Notes under the pieces: generated by a model
Seen by the model: the letters and a program-made list of their open reading frames with translations, nothing else
The model's database searches: none
What the model was told of the DNA's origin: nothing
From: Bacillus sp. 2205SS5-2
GTDB lineage: Bacteria > Bacillota > Bacilli > Bacillales > Bacillaceae_K
Length of the DNA: 64,000 nucleotides
Assembly: GCF_037024155.1 (NCBI RefSeq)
Contig: NZ_JAYKTS010000007.1
Coordinates: 105,207-169,206 of the forward strand
Direction of reading: 5' to 3'
Shown here: piece by piece, positions 43,907 through 58,767 of the stretch
Numbering within the stretch: position 1 is the first letter of the stretch
How the letters are laid out: each line of letters starts with the position of its first letter
Made by a program: the position numbers and the translations under genes

Positions 43907-44804
43907 AGAACAAAAGGGACAGAGAGTGGATAAAGTCTTGTCAACTATTAGAGAAGATTGGTCTCGTTCTCAAGTCCAGAACTGGATTAAAAAAGGACAG
44001 GTATTGCTAAACGGATCACCTGTTAAACCGAACTACAAATGCTCAGCAGATGATGTGCTTGTTATCGAGGTACCGGATGCAGAGGAATTAGATGTTGTAC
44101 CAGAAGAAATGGAGTTAGACATCTATTTCGAAGATGCCGATGTGGTTGTGGTAAACAAACCAAAAGGAATGGTAGTTCACCCCGCACCAGGACATCCTTC
44201 AGGTACCCTTGTGAATGGATTAATGGCCCATTGTACAGATTTATCTGGTATTAACGGAGTATTACGTCCAGGGATTGTGCATCGGATCGACAAAGATACT
44301 TCAGGTTTGCTGATGATTGCGAAAAATGATTTTACTCATGAGCGTCTGGTAAACCAACTTGTCGCAAAAACGGTGACTCGAAAATATCGAGCCATTGTGC
44401 ACGGTGTGATTCCCCATGACTATGGAACAGTTGATGCGCCAATCGGTCGTGATACGAAAGATCGCCAAAGTATGACGATTGTGGATCAGGGGAAACACGC
44501 AGTGACCCATTTTGAAGTTCTACAACGATTTAAAGATTTTACCTTTGTGGAATGTCAATTAGAAACGGGGAGGACCCACCAAATTCGTGTTCATATGAAG
44601 TACATTGGTTTTCCTTTAGCAGGAGATCCAAAATATGGTCCGAAGAAAACGTTAGATATCGAAGGACAAGCTCTTCATGCTGGTGTACTTGGATTTATTC
44701 ATCCACGTTCGGAAGAATATGTCGAGTTTGAAGCACCTCTTCCGGCTTCTTTTGAAAATCTATTGCAAAATCTTGAGAAGAACGTTGACAATCAACCTTC
44801 TTGA
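43878..44804 (+). CDS. rluD: RluD-family 23S rRNA pseudouridine synthase (YlyB)
   Basis: A 308-aa protein: an N-terminal S4 domain ('[33 protein letters not shown]') and an RluA/RluD catalytic domain with the Asp in '[16 protein letters not shown]', plus '[17 protein letters not shown]'. It would isomerise uridines of the helix 69 loop in 23S rRNA. GAAGGAGAA lies before the ATG at 43878. It precedes pyrR as in B. subtilis, and the pyr promoter lies within its last codons. Confidence 0.92.
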   Translation: MERMEHQILEEQKGQRVDKVLSTIREDWSRSQVQNWIKKGQVLLNGSPVKPNYKCSADDVLVIEVPDAEELDVVPEEMELDIYFEDADVVVVNKPKGMVVHPAPGHPSGTLVNGLMAHCTDLSGINGVLRPGIVHRIDKDTSGLLMIAKNDFTHERLVNQLVAKTVTRKYRAIVHGVIPHDYGTVDAPIGRDTKDRQSMTIVDQGKHAVTHFEVLQRFKDFTFVECQLETGRTHQIRVHMKYIGFPLAGDPKYGPKKTLDIEGQALHAGVLGFIHPRSEEYVEFEAPLPASFENLLQNLEKNVDNQPS

Positions 44805-44813
44805 TTATAGAAT
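44785..44813 (+). promoter_or_regulatory. pyr operon promoter
   Basis: TTGACA (44785-44790), 17 nt, TAGAAT (44808-44813): 11 of 12 consensus bases. The -35 is inside the end of rluD. The start near 44820 places the first PyrR-binding loop shortly downstream in the leader. Confidence 0.85.
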
Positions 44814-44819
44814 AAGGTT

Positions 44820-44950
44820 AACTTAATATGAACCTTTAAACGTAGTCCAGAGAGGCTAAGAAGGAAACGGATTAAGATAGATGTATGGCATCTATTTCTG
44901 AATTTGTCTACCTATGCCCCTCTTGCACATGTAAGAGGGTTTTTTTTGTA
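44820..44950 (+). promoter_or_regulatory. PyrR attenuator 1 (5' leader of pyrR)
   Basis: The PyrR-binding loop AGTCCAGAGAGGCT (44844-44857) is closed by CCTT/AAGG. A terminator follows: CCCTCTT (44918-44924), loop, AAGAGGG (44933-44939) and eight T. UMP-bound PyrR should hold the anti-antiterminator and allow termination before pyrR. Confidence 0.93.
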
Positions 44951-44974
44951 AGAAATCTCTGAAATACGGGTTAA

Positions 44975-45538
<564 letters not shown>

Positions 45539-45539
45539 T

Positions 45540-45652
45540 AACCCTTTTAAGGGCAGTCCAGAGAGGCTGACAAAGGGAGTAAACGAAAGTGGCGTACACT
45601 TTCTTTCTCCTACCCTCTTTGTCAGATTTTAAAGCAAAGAGGCTTTTTTTCG
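45540..45652 (+). promoter_or_regulatory. PyrR attenuator 2 (pyrR-pyrP)
   Basis: The binding loop AGTCCAGAGAGGCT (45555-45568) is identical to site 1. The terminator is CCTCTTTG (45614-45621) with CAAAGAGG (45635-45642), then seven T. Confidence 0.92.
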
Positions 45653-45673
45653 CCAAAAAGAGGAGGAACAACA

Positions 45674-46996
45674 ATGGAAAAAAACAGAGAAGATATCCTA
45701 GATATACGGGAAGTACCAAGTATAGGGAAATGGATCACCTTTAGTATTCAACACTTATTCGCCATGTTTGGAGCCACTGTCCTCGTCCCTTTCTTAGTAG
45801 GATTATCACCGGCGGTCGCCTTAGTATCAAGTGGACTAGGAACGCTTGCTTACTTAATGATCACAAGAGGAAAAATACCGGCTTATTTAGGATCATCCTT
45901 CGCTTTTATCGCACCGATACTTGCAGCAAAAAGCTTAGGAGGACCAGAAGCAGTCATGATGGGAAGTTTTCTAGCAGGTCTTGTATACGGAATCGTGGCA
46001 TTGTTTATTTATCAATTTGGAGTGAAATGGATTACGAGAATATTGCCTCCAATCGTTGTCGGACCTGTTATCATTGTCATCGGTTTAGGACTTGCAGGGA
46101 CGGCTGTCAATATGAGTATGTATGAAAACCCTGGTGCATTACCAGCGGATCTTGTTTATAGCAACACACACTTAATGGTAGCACTAGCTACACTAGCCAT
46201 TACCGTTATCTGCGCCATTTTTTTACGAGGCTTTCTCGGCTTAGTACCCATACTTGCTGGAATTGTAGGCGGGTACCTGATTGCTTTTTTCGCAGGGTTA
46301 GTCGATTTAAGTGGTGTCCAACAAGCTAGTTTTATTGAAATACCCGCATTCATTATTCCATTTGTAGATTATACGCCAAGCTTTTCCTGGACTATTGTGG
46401 GTCTGATGGTACCAGTTGCGATTGTTACCCTTGCTGAACATACAGGGGACCAAATGGTTTTAAGTAAGGTAGTCGGGAAGAATTTTATCGAAGAACCAGG
46501 CTTACACCGATCGATATTAGGGGACGGGGTGGCAACCGTAATTGCTTCTTTATTAGGAGGACCACCAAATACAACATACGGGGAGAATATTGGCGTCTTA
46601 GCGATCACTCGTGTCTTTAGCGTCTTTGTTGTCGGAGGAGCAGCCGTTCTGGCCATCCTATTCGGATTCATCGGAAAAATCTCTGCACTCATCAGTTCCA
46701 TACCTACACCTGTCATGGGTGGAGTATCGATTCTCCTTTTCGGAATTATTGCTTCGAGTGGTCTAAGGATGTTAATTGATCATAAAGTAGATTTAGAGAA
46801 TAAGCGAAATTTAATTATCTCCTCTGTCATTCTAGTAATCGGGATTGGGGGAGCCTTTGTACAAATTTCGGAAGAATTATCACTATCTGGAATGGCTTTA
46901 GCAGCCATCGTTGGGGTGGTATTAAACTTAGTGCTTCCGGGAAAAGAGAAATCTCAAGATTCACTTCTTCAAGAAAAAGATCAACATGTCGCATAA
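45674..46996 (+). CDS. pyrP: Uracil permease
   Basis: A 440-aa NCS2-family nucleobase transporter with about 12-14 membrane helices: 'SIQHLFAMFGATVLVPFLVGLSPAVAL' first, the family motif around 'GGPPNTTYGENIGVLAITRV', and 'PTPVMGGVSILLFG'. Transport is probably proton-driven import of uracil. AGAGGAGGAACAAC precedes the ATG. It is flanked by attenuators 2 and 3. Confidence 0.95.
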   Translation: MEKNREDILDIREVPSIGKWITFSIQHLFAMFGATVLVPFLVGLSPAVALVSSGLGTLAYLMITRGKIPAYLGSSFAFIAPILAAKSLGGPEAVMMGSFLAGLVYGIVALFIYQFGVKWITRILPPIVVGPVIIVIGLGLAGTAVNMSMYENPGALPADLVYSNTHLMVALATLAITVICAIFLRGFLGLVPILAGIVGGYLIAFFAGLVDLSGVQQASFIEIPAFIIPFVDYTPSFSWTIVGLMVPVAIVTLAEHTGDQMVLSKVVGKNFIEEPGLHRSILGDGVATVIASLLGGPPNTTYGENIGVLAITRVFSVFVVGGAAVLAILFGFIGKISALISSIPTPVMGGVSILLFGIIASSGLRMLIDHKVDLENKRNLIISSVILVIGIGGAFVQISEELSLSGMALAAIVGVVLNLVLPGKEKSQDSLLQEKDQHVA

Positions 46997-46999
46997 AGT

Positions 47000-47136
47000 C
47001 ACCTTTTAAGCTGAGTCCAGAGAGACCAAGAAGGGTGTTACAGTGGGGTTCATGGATAAAGGGGTTTTCTTGTTATGAGAAGGCATTTTTAACCTACCTA
47101 CTTGAACACCCTGACTATAGTCAGGGTGTTTTTTTG
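47000..47136 (+). promoter_or_regulatory. PyrR attenuator 3 (pyrP-pyrB)
   Basis: The binding loop AGTCCAGAGAGACC (47014-47027) differs from sites 1 and 2 in its last bases. The terminator is ACACCCTGAC, TATA, GTCAGGGTGT (47106-47129), then seven T. It controls the biosynthetic genes pyrB to pyrE. Confidence 0.92.
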
Positions 47137-47154
47137 CAAAAGTTAGGTTTATAA

Positions 47155-49354
<2,200 letters not shown>

Positions 49355-49358
<4 letters not shown>

Positions 49359-50443
49359 AACGACAGTTACTTTTAGAAGATGGAACTACTTTTATAGGAG
49401 AAGGATTTGGAGGAGATTGTGAATCGGTAGGTGAAGTGGTCTTTAATACGGGGATGACGGGCTATCAAGAGATATTATCCGATCTATCGTATTGTGATCA
49501 AATCATTACGTTTACCTACCCTTTAATTGGAAATTATGGAATCAACCGAGATGACTTCGAAAGTTTTCATCCAGCCATTAAAGGAGTTGTCGTTCGTGAA
49601 AAGATGGATGATCCGTCAAATTGGCGAAGTGAAGAGAGTTTACATCATCTTCTTAAGCAAAAAAACATCCCAGGAATTTCTGGAATTGACACGAGAATGC
49701 TAACGAGAAAAATTCGGCAACAAGGTACAATCAAAGGCCTAATCTGTTCTGCTGAGGTAGACAGGGTAAGCTTATTAGAAAAGCTCCGAGCCACTACTCT
49801 CCCTAGAGACCAGGTGAAAAGAGTATCTACTAGAACTTCTTACGCTAGTCCAGGAAGAGGGAAGAGAGTGGTGTTAGTGGATTTTGGAATGAAGCACGGC
49901 ATATTAAGAGAATTGAATAAACGAAACTGTGATGTCATAGTGGTGCCGTATAATACAACAGCGGAGGTGATCACAGCATTAAAGCCAGATGGTGTGATGC
50001 TATCAAATGGTCCGGGAGACCCAAAAGATGTTCCAGAAGCGATTGAGATGATTGAGAAAATTATGGGGAAAGTACCTCTGTTCGGTATTTGTTTAGGGCA
50101 CCAGTTGTTTGCTCTTGCAAACGGTGCAGACACGTTTAAGATGACTTTCGGGCACCGAGGATCGAATCACCCTGTCAAAGAATTATCAAATGGAAAAGTG
50201 GCCATTACTTCACAAAACCATGGATACGCTGTCAAAAAAGAATCGTTATCCAACACACTTCTAGAAGTGACGCATCTGGCACTCAATGATGGAACCGTGG
50301 AAGGACTTAGACATAAAGATGCACAAGCATTTACTGTGCAGTATCACCCTGAAGCTTCGCCCGGTCCAGAAGATGCGAATAAATTATTTGATGACTTTAT
50401 CCACCTAATGGAGCAAGTAAGAAAGGAGACTCAACATGCCTAA
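49355..50443 (+). CDS. pyrAA: Carbamoyl-phosphate synthase, glutaminase subunit (pyrimidine-specific)
   Basis: A 362-aa small subunit (CarA type). N-terminal '[22 protein letters not shown]'; C-terminal class I glutaminase with the nucleophilic Cys in '[16 protein letters not shown]' and the His-Glu pair in '[14 protein letters not shown]'. It delivers ammonia to the large subunit encoded next, which it overlaps by 8 nt. The operon location marks it as the PyrR-controlled, pyrimidine-specific enzyme. Confidence 0.97.
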
Positions 50444-53400
50444 ACGAACAGACATTCAAACGATTTTAGTAATAGGTTCTGGTCCCATTATCATAGGTCA
50501 GGCAGCTGAGTTTGATTATGCGGGAACTCAAGCTTGTATTGCCTTAAGAGAAGAAGGATATCGCGTGATTCTAGTGAACTCAAACCCTGCAACGATCATG
50601 ACAGATGCTGAAATGGCAGACAAAGTTTATATTGAACCCTTAACCCTAGAGTTTGTGAGTAGGATCATTCGAAAAGAGCGACCTGATGCCATTCTCCCAA
50701 CTCTTGGTGGTCAAACGGGACTCAATCTAGCTGTGGAGCTTGCTCAAGCAGGCGTGCTCGAAGAATGTTCAGTGGAAATTCTCGGAACGAAGCTGACAGC
50801 AATTCAACAAGCTGAAGATCGTGACCTCTTTCGGCAATTAATGAATGAGTTAGGTGAACCCGTTCCAGATAGTGAAATTGTTCATAATTTAGATGAAGCT
50901 TTGGCATTTGTTTCGCAGATAGGATTTCCTGTTATTGTGAGACCTGCCTACACACTAGGCGGTACGGGAGGAGGCATCTGTCATCATGAAAATGAGCTCA
51001 TTGACATCATATCTTCTGGCTTAAAATATAGCCCCGTTTCACAATGTTTAGTTGAAAAGAGCATTGCTGGATATAAAGAAATTGAATACGAAGTGATGAG
51101 AGATGGAAGTGATCATTCCATTGTAGTTTGTAATATGGAAAACGTTGATCCGGTGGGCATACATACCGGTGACTCGATTGTCGTTGCCCCGTCTCAAACG
51201 CTCTCTGATCGAGAATATCAAATGTTAAGAAACACTTCGTTAAAAATTATTCGTGCACTCGGCATTGAAGGGGGCTGCAATGTACAGCTGGCACTGGACC
51301 CGCATTCCTACCAATACTACATTATTGAAGTGAACCCACGCGTAAGTAGGTCCTCAGCACTAGCCTCTAAGGCGACGGGGTATCCAATAGCTAAATTAGC
51401 AGCAAAGATTGCGATCGGGCTAACATTAGATGAAATGGAAAACCCGGTAACAGGTAAAACGTATGCTTGTTTTGAACCAGCTTTGGATTATGTTGTCACA
51501 AAGGTTCCGCGTTGGCCCTTTGATAAATTTGAATCGGCTCAACGTCATTTAGGGACACAAATGAAAGCAACAGGAGAAGTAATGGCGATTGGTCGATCAT
51601 TTGAAGAATCATTGCTCAAAGCGATTCGCTCACTCGAAAGCAATGTTTATCATTTAGAACTAGAAAAGGCTCATGAATTTGAAGATGCACTAATTAAAAA
51701 GCGGATTCGTAAAGCGGGAGATGAACGATTGTTCTATATTGGCGAAGCGTTAAGAAGAGGAAAAACGATCGAAGAGGTTCACGATTGGAGTCAGATTGAT
51801 TTGTTCTTTTTACGGAAACTGAAGGGGATTATTGATTTTGAGGACAAGATTAGTAAAAACGTCTTCTCTCGTGACACTGCCTACGAAGCAAAGCGATTAG
51901 GTTTTTCTGATAAAACGATTGCCTCACTTTGGCAAGTCACAGAGAATGATGTTTGCGCTTGGCGAAAGCAACAAGATATCGTTCCTGTTTTTAAAATGGT
52001 CGATACGTGTGCAGCCGAATTTGAGTCCGAAACCCCTTATTTCTACGGAACTTACGAACAAGAGAATGAATCGATCGTCACGAACAAAGAAAGCGTCATA
52101 GTGCTAGGGTCCGGACCCATTCGAATTGGTCAAGGAATTGAATTTGACTATGCTACGGTACATTCAGTATGGGCAATCAAAGAGGCAGGGTATGAGGCTA
52201 TCATCATAAATAATAATCCCGAGACGGTTTCAACGGACTTTAGTATTTCTGACAAATTATATTTTGAGCCCTTAACGATCGAAGATGTAATGCATATTGT
52301 CGATCTTGAAAAACCCAAAGGGGTAGTGGTTCAATTTGGTGGACAAACTGCGATCAATTTAGCGGAAGAATTAGTCCGAAATGGAGTCAAAATATTAGGC
52401 ACTGCACTTGAGGATTTAGATGCTGCAGAGAACAGAGATATTTTTGAACAAACACTAGGTCACTTAAATATCCCTCAACCAGAAGGGAAGACGGCATTTT
52501 CCGTAAATGAAGCTATTATCATTGCAAATAAAATCGGCTATCCTGTGCTCGTGAGGCCTTCTTATGTGCTAGGTGGAAGAGCGATGGAGATTGTGTATCA
52601 AGAAGAAGATCTTTTTCAATACATGACCCATGCCGTCCAAGTGAATCCCAAGCATCCCGTGCTAATTGACCGGTATTTGATGGGGAAAGAAATTGAAGTA
52701 GATGCCATTTCAGATGGAGAAACAGTCGTCATTCCAGGTATCATGGAGCATATTGAGCGGGCAGGTGTTCACTCAGGAGATTCCATTGCGGTGTATCCGC
52801 CCCAAAAATTGACGGTTCAACAGAAGGAACAAATAGTTCAATATACGACAAAGATCGCCAAGGGTTTAAACATTATCGGCCTATTAAACATCCAATATGT
52901 GATTTCAAAAAATGAGGTGTACGTGTTAGAAGTCAATCCACGTTCATCTCGAACGGTTCCCTTTTTAAGTAAAATAACAGGAGTACCAATGGCGAATATC
53001 GCCACCAAAGTCATTCTAGGAGAACGTCTTCTCGAGATGGGGTATACCTCAGGGCTTATTGAAGAAAAAACGGGTGTGTATGTTAAAGTGCCTGTGTTTT
53101 CATTCGCCAAATTACGAAGAGTAGACATCACTTTAGGTCCAGAAATGAAATCGACAGGTGAAGTCATGGGAAGAGATGCGACTTTAGAGAAAGCCCTATA
53201 TAAAGGCATGGTAGCCGCCGGAATGGAAATTAAAACCCACGGAGCTGTTTTATTGACGGTCGCTGATAAAGATAAAGATGAAGCGATCGGTCTTGCTAGG
53301 CGTTCTATGAATATCGGGTATCAAATTCTAGCAACCAAGGGGACCGCAAGCTATCTCCAACAAGAAAATATCGCAGTGAAAGAAGTCGACAAAATCGGGG

Positions 53401-53641
53401 CAAGTGGTCCTACGTTATTAGATGTGATACAAAGTGGTCAAACGCAACTCGTCATCAATACTTTAACCAAAGGGAAGCAGCCTGCTCGAGATGGATTTCG
53501 CATTCGGAGAGAGTCAGTGGAAAACGGAATCCCTTGCCTCACTTCGCTAGATACTGCTGAAGCAATTTTGCAAGTGATTGAATCTATTACCTTTGCAGCG
53601 GATCCATTAGCTCTTACGGATCGAACCAAGGTGGTGTTGAC

Positions 53642-53645
<4 letters not shown>
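50436..53645 (+). CDS. pyrAB: Carbamoyl-phosphate synthase, large subunit
   Basis: A 1069-aa CarB-type enzyme. Two ATP-grasp halves are obvious: '[20 protein letters not shown]' at the start and '[20 protein letters not shown]' near residue 558, each followed by '[11 protein letters not shown]' or '[13 protein letters not shown]'. An MGS-like allosteric domain ends the protein (about 930-1069). It makes carbamoyl phosphate from bicarbonate, ammonia and two ATP. Its TGA overlaps the GTG of pyrK. Confidence 0.98.
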
Positions 53646-56031
<2,386 letters not shown>

Positions 56032-56035
<4 letters not shown>

Positions 56036-56664
56036 AAAGAATTCTTGCAGAAAAATTATTAAATATCGGGGCGGTTTCCTTGCGCCCCAATAACCCGTTT
56101 GTGTGGTCTTCTGGTCTAAAATCTCCTATCTATTGTGACAACCGGTTAACCTTATCATACCCTGAATTACGCCGAGAGATTGCTAAAGGGCTTGCGGAAC
56201 TTATTGACGTACATTTTCCTAAAACAGAAGTGATTGCAGGAACAGCAACTGCGGGTATTCCTCATGCAGCATGGGTCAGTGACCTACTTAATCGACCGAT
56301 GTGTTACGTCCGTTCACAGGCTAAACAACATGGAAAAGGGAAACAAATCGAAGGAATGGTAAGGGAAGGACAAAAAGTAGTGGTGGTAGAAGACCTGATT
56401 TCAACTGGGGGAAGTGCTGTGAATGCGGTACAAGCCTTACGAGAAGCTGGTTGTGAGGTAGTGGGGGTTGTGGCCATTTTTTCATATGAACTAACAAGCG
56501 GCATAGAAAACATGAAAAAACATGAAATTTGTTCCTACTCATTGGCTGATTTTACCTCTTTAATCCAAGTTACACGCGAAAAAAACCTGATTACTGATGT
56601 GGAGGAAAAGACTTTAGCAGAATGGAAAGATAATCCTGATCAATGGAAAGTTCCTTTTGAATAG
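56032..56664 (+). CDS. pyrE: Orotate phosphoribosyltransferase
   Basis: A 210-aa PRTase: '[19 protein letters not shown]', '[16 protein letters not shown]', and the PRPP loop '[25 protein letters not shown]'. It makes OMP from orotate and PRPP. The ATG at 56032 follows GGGAGGG; an in-frame ATG at 56014 lies within pyrF before that site. It is the last gene of the operon. Confidence 0.97.
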
Positions 56665-56680
56665 TAAACCTTAATTCAAT

Positions 56681-56704
56681 AAGGCTGTATACGAAATGAG
56701 CCTT
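56681..56704. repeat. Short palindrome made of AAGGCT element ends
   Basis: AAGGCTGTATACGAAATGAGCCTT. Its right half, reverse-complemented, reads AAGGCTCATTTCGTATAC, like the element end at 14642. It may be a minimal remnant of the MITE-like family, and with the following TTTTG could also act as a weak terminator for pyrE. Confidence 0.45.
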
Positions 56705-56843
56705 TTGAAAAGAGCTTTCAATACTAACGCTGAAAATATGAAAGATACACTATCTATTTAGAAAATTCAGTGGTGATGAATACCTAAATCTTAAACAATT
56801 CACGTTACTTTGAAAGAAAGTCAATATTCTAAAAAACATCCAT

Positions 56844-56890
56844 AAAAAAATGCGAGCATCTTAATTTAAGATGCTCGCATTTTTTTATTT
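56844..56890. terminator. Bidirectional terminator between pyrE and rqcH
   Basis: AAAAAAATGCGAGCATCTTAA and TTTAAGATGCTCGCATTTTTTT form a perfect stem with A and T runs on both sides. It serves convergent pyr (plus) and rqcH (minus). Confidence 0.93.
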
Positions 56891-58588
56891 TTTTAATTTC
56901 CGAACGATATCAATCTCAGGTGTGACATAAAGAGTTTGCTGTTGGTCGTATATCACGAAGCCAGGTTTAGATCCATTCGGTTTTTTGACATGTCTCACTT
57001 GTGTAAAATCAACTGGGACGGAACTAGAATCTCTGCTTTTACTGTAATATGCTGAGAGAATGGCTGCTTCTGTTAATGTTTTCTTTGTAGGTTCACTGTT
57101 CTTGATGACAACATGTGATCCTGGAATTTCCTTTGTGTGTAGCCAAATATCACTTTTATGAGCAAATCGGGTGGTTAAATATTCATTTTGCTTATTGTTT
57201 TTTCCGACAAAGATAGAGTCACCATCAGAAGAGGTGTATTCTTCTAGCTGAGGCTTCTTGTTTGTTGGTTTCTTTTTTTTCGAAGTTTTTTGACGGATAT
57301 AACCCTCTTCGACTAATTCTTCTCGCATTTCTTCAATGTCTTTAGGCGAAGCACTTTCTATTTGTTGAACTAACAAATCAAAATAACCAATTTCTTCTTT
57401 TGCTTTTTCGATTTGATCGGCCACGATGCCGATGGCTGTTTTGGCTTTTTGATACTTAGTGAAATACCGTTGCGCATTATCACTCGGGCTTTTTAAAGGG
57501 TCTAACTCAACCGTGATTGTGTTGGCGTCCTCATCATAATAATTCACGACTTCAATAGACGACATTCCTTTTGAAACTGAAAAGAGATTCGCGGTTAAAA
57601 GCTCCCCTTTGAGCTGATATTCATTGGCGTTATTGGCAAGTTGAAGGGTTTCTTCCAATTTTTTAATTTTGGTTATGTTTTTATCACGTTCATTTTTCAA
57701 GAATTTTTCAAGATCATTTCCTTGTTGTTTAACTCGGTCTCGTTCGGCTTTTTGATAAAAGAAGCGGTCAAGCATTAGACTCAATGTTGGAAAAGACTCT
57801 TGTTCACCCTCTAAATGAAGGAGGGGAATGCAATGAAAATTCTCTTTTTGACCATATGTAATGGTTGGAGAATATTGTTTCTGTTTTAATAATTCTAGGA
57901 CATTAATAAAAGCAGTAGGCAAAGAGTTCCGGTTCGGTAAACCGGCTCTGTGCAAGATTTCTTTTGCTAGGAGCGGTGAGACGCCAGCAAATGACTGAAC
58001 TAATTGTTTATCAAGTTTGCCACTATTAAAATCTAATTTAGATAATAAATCATCACTCGAAACGGTTAATGGGCTATTCTTCTCTTGTGCAGGTGGAAAT
58101 GTATAAAGTTGACCTGGCAGAATGGCTCGGTGTGAGTTAACGGCAAATGAAACATGCTTAATGCTATCTAAGATCATATTTCGTTCTTTATCGACTAAAA
58201 TGATGTTACTGTGTCGCCCCATGATTTCGACAATGACTTGTTTGACTGATTCATCCCCAATTTCATTTCTTCCTCTAACTTCAAAAATAATCATTCTTTC
58301 CAATGAGGGTTGATGAATTTTTTCAATCGTATATCCTTCCAAATGCTTTCTTAATAACATGCAAAACATGGGTGGGGAGCTGGGATTTTCATACGCTTCT
58401 TTCGTCAATTGGACTCTTGCATAATTAGGGTGGGCTGACAAGAGAAGACGGTGATTTTGACCTTGTGCTCTTACAACAAAAATTGTTTCATTTTGATAAG
58501 GTTGATGAATTTTACTAATTCTCCCTCCAGTTAACATCGAAGTGAGTTCTTCTGTCATCGCTTTTGTAAATAAACCATCAAACGACAT
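56885..58588 (-). CDS. rqcH: Ribosome quality control factor RqcH (NFACT family, YloA)
   Basis: A 567-aa Rqc2/NEMF homologue: NFACT-N domain ('[19 protein letters not shown]', '[14 protein letters not shown]'), a helix-hairpin-helix near residue 200 ('[18 protein letters not shown]'), a long coiled coil (about 285-430), and the C-terminal NFACT-R domain ('[18 protein letters not shown]'). It binds obstructed 50S subunits and directs C-terminal alanine tailing of stalled chains. AAAGGATG precedes the ATG at 58588. It lies beside the Ca2+ ATPase as in B. subtilis yloA-yloB, but on the opposite strand to the pyr operon. Confidence 0.94.
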   Translation of the reverse strand: MSFDGLFTKAMTEELTSMLTGGRISKIHQPYQNETIFVVRAQGQNHRLLLSAHPNYARVQLTKEAYENPSSPPMFCMLLRKHLEGYTIEKIHQPSLERMIIFEVRGRNEIGDESVKQVIVEIMGRHSNIILVDKERNMILDSIKHVSFAVNSHRAILPGQLYTFPPAQEKNSPLTVSSDDLLSKLDFNSGKLDKQLVQSFAGVSPLLAKEILHRAGLPNRNSLPTAFINVLELLKQKQYSPTITYGQKENFHCIPLLHLEGEQESFPTLSLMLDRFFYQKAERDRVKQQGNDLEKFLKNERDKNITKIKKLEETLQLANNANEYQLKGELLTANLFSVSKGMSSIEVVNYYDEDANTITVELDPLKSPSDNAQRYFTKYQKAKTAIGIVADQIEKAKEEIGYFDLLVQQIESASPKDIEEMREELVEEGYIRQKTSKKKKPTNKKPQLEEYTSSDGDSIFVGKNNKQNEYLTTRFAHKSDIWLHTKEIPGSHVVIKNSEPTKKTLTEAAILSAYYSKSRDSSSVPVDFTQVRHVKKPNGSKPGFVIYDQQQTLYVTPEIDIVRKLKK

Positions 58589-58767
58589 TTAACTACATCC
58601 TTTACTTCAAATTTATTTGATACCTGCCTTCAGCTTTAGGGTGAAGCCCTAATTCTAGCAGAATAGATTTCGTTCCCTCTCTAAATCATATCATTTTTTG
58701 GGACGAGTCTGAATATGATTGCTATGAGAAGGACAACTTTCGTGACTAAAGGAGAGTGAAATCGTGA

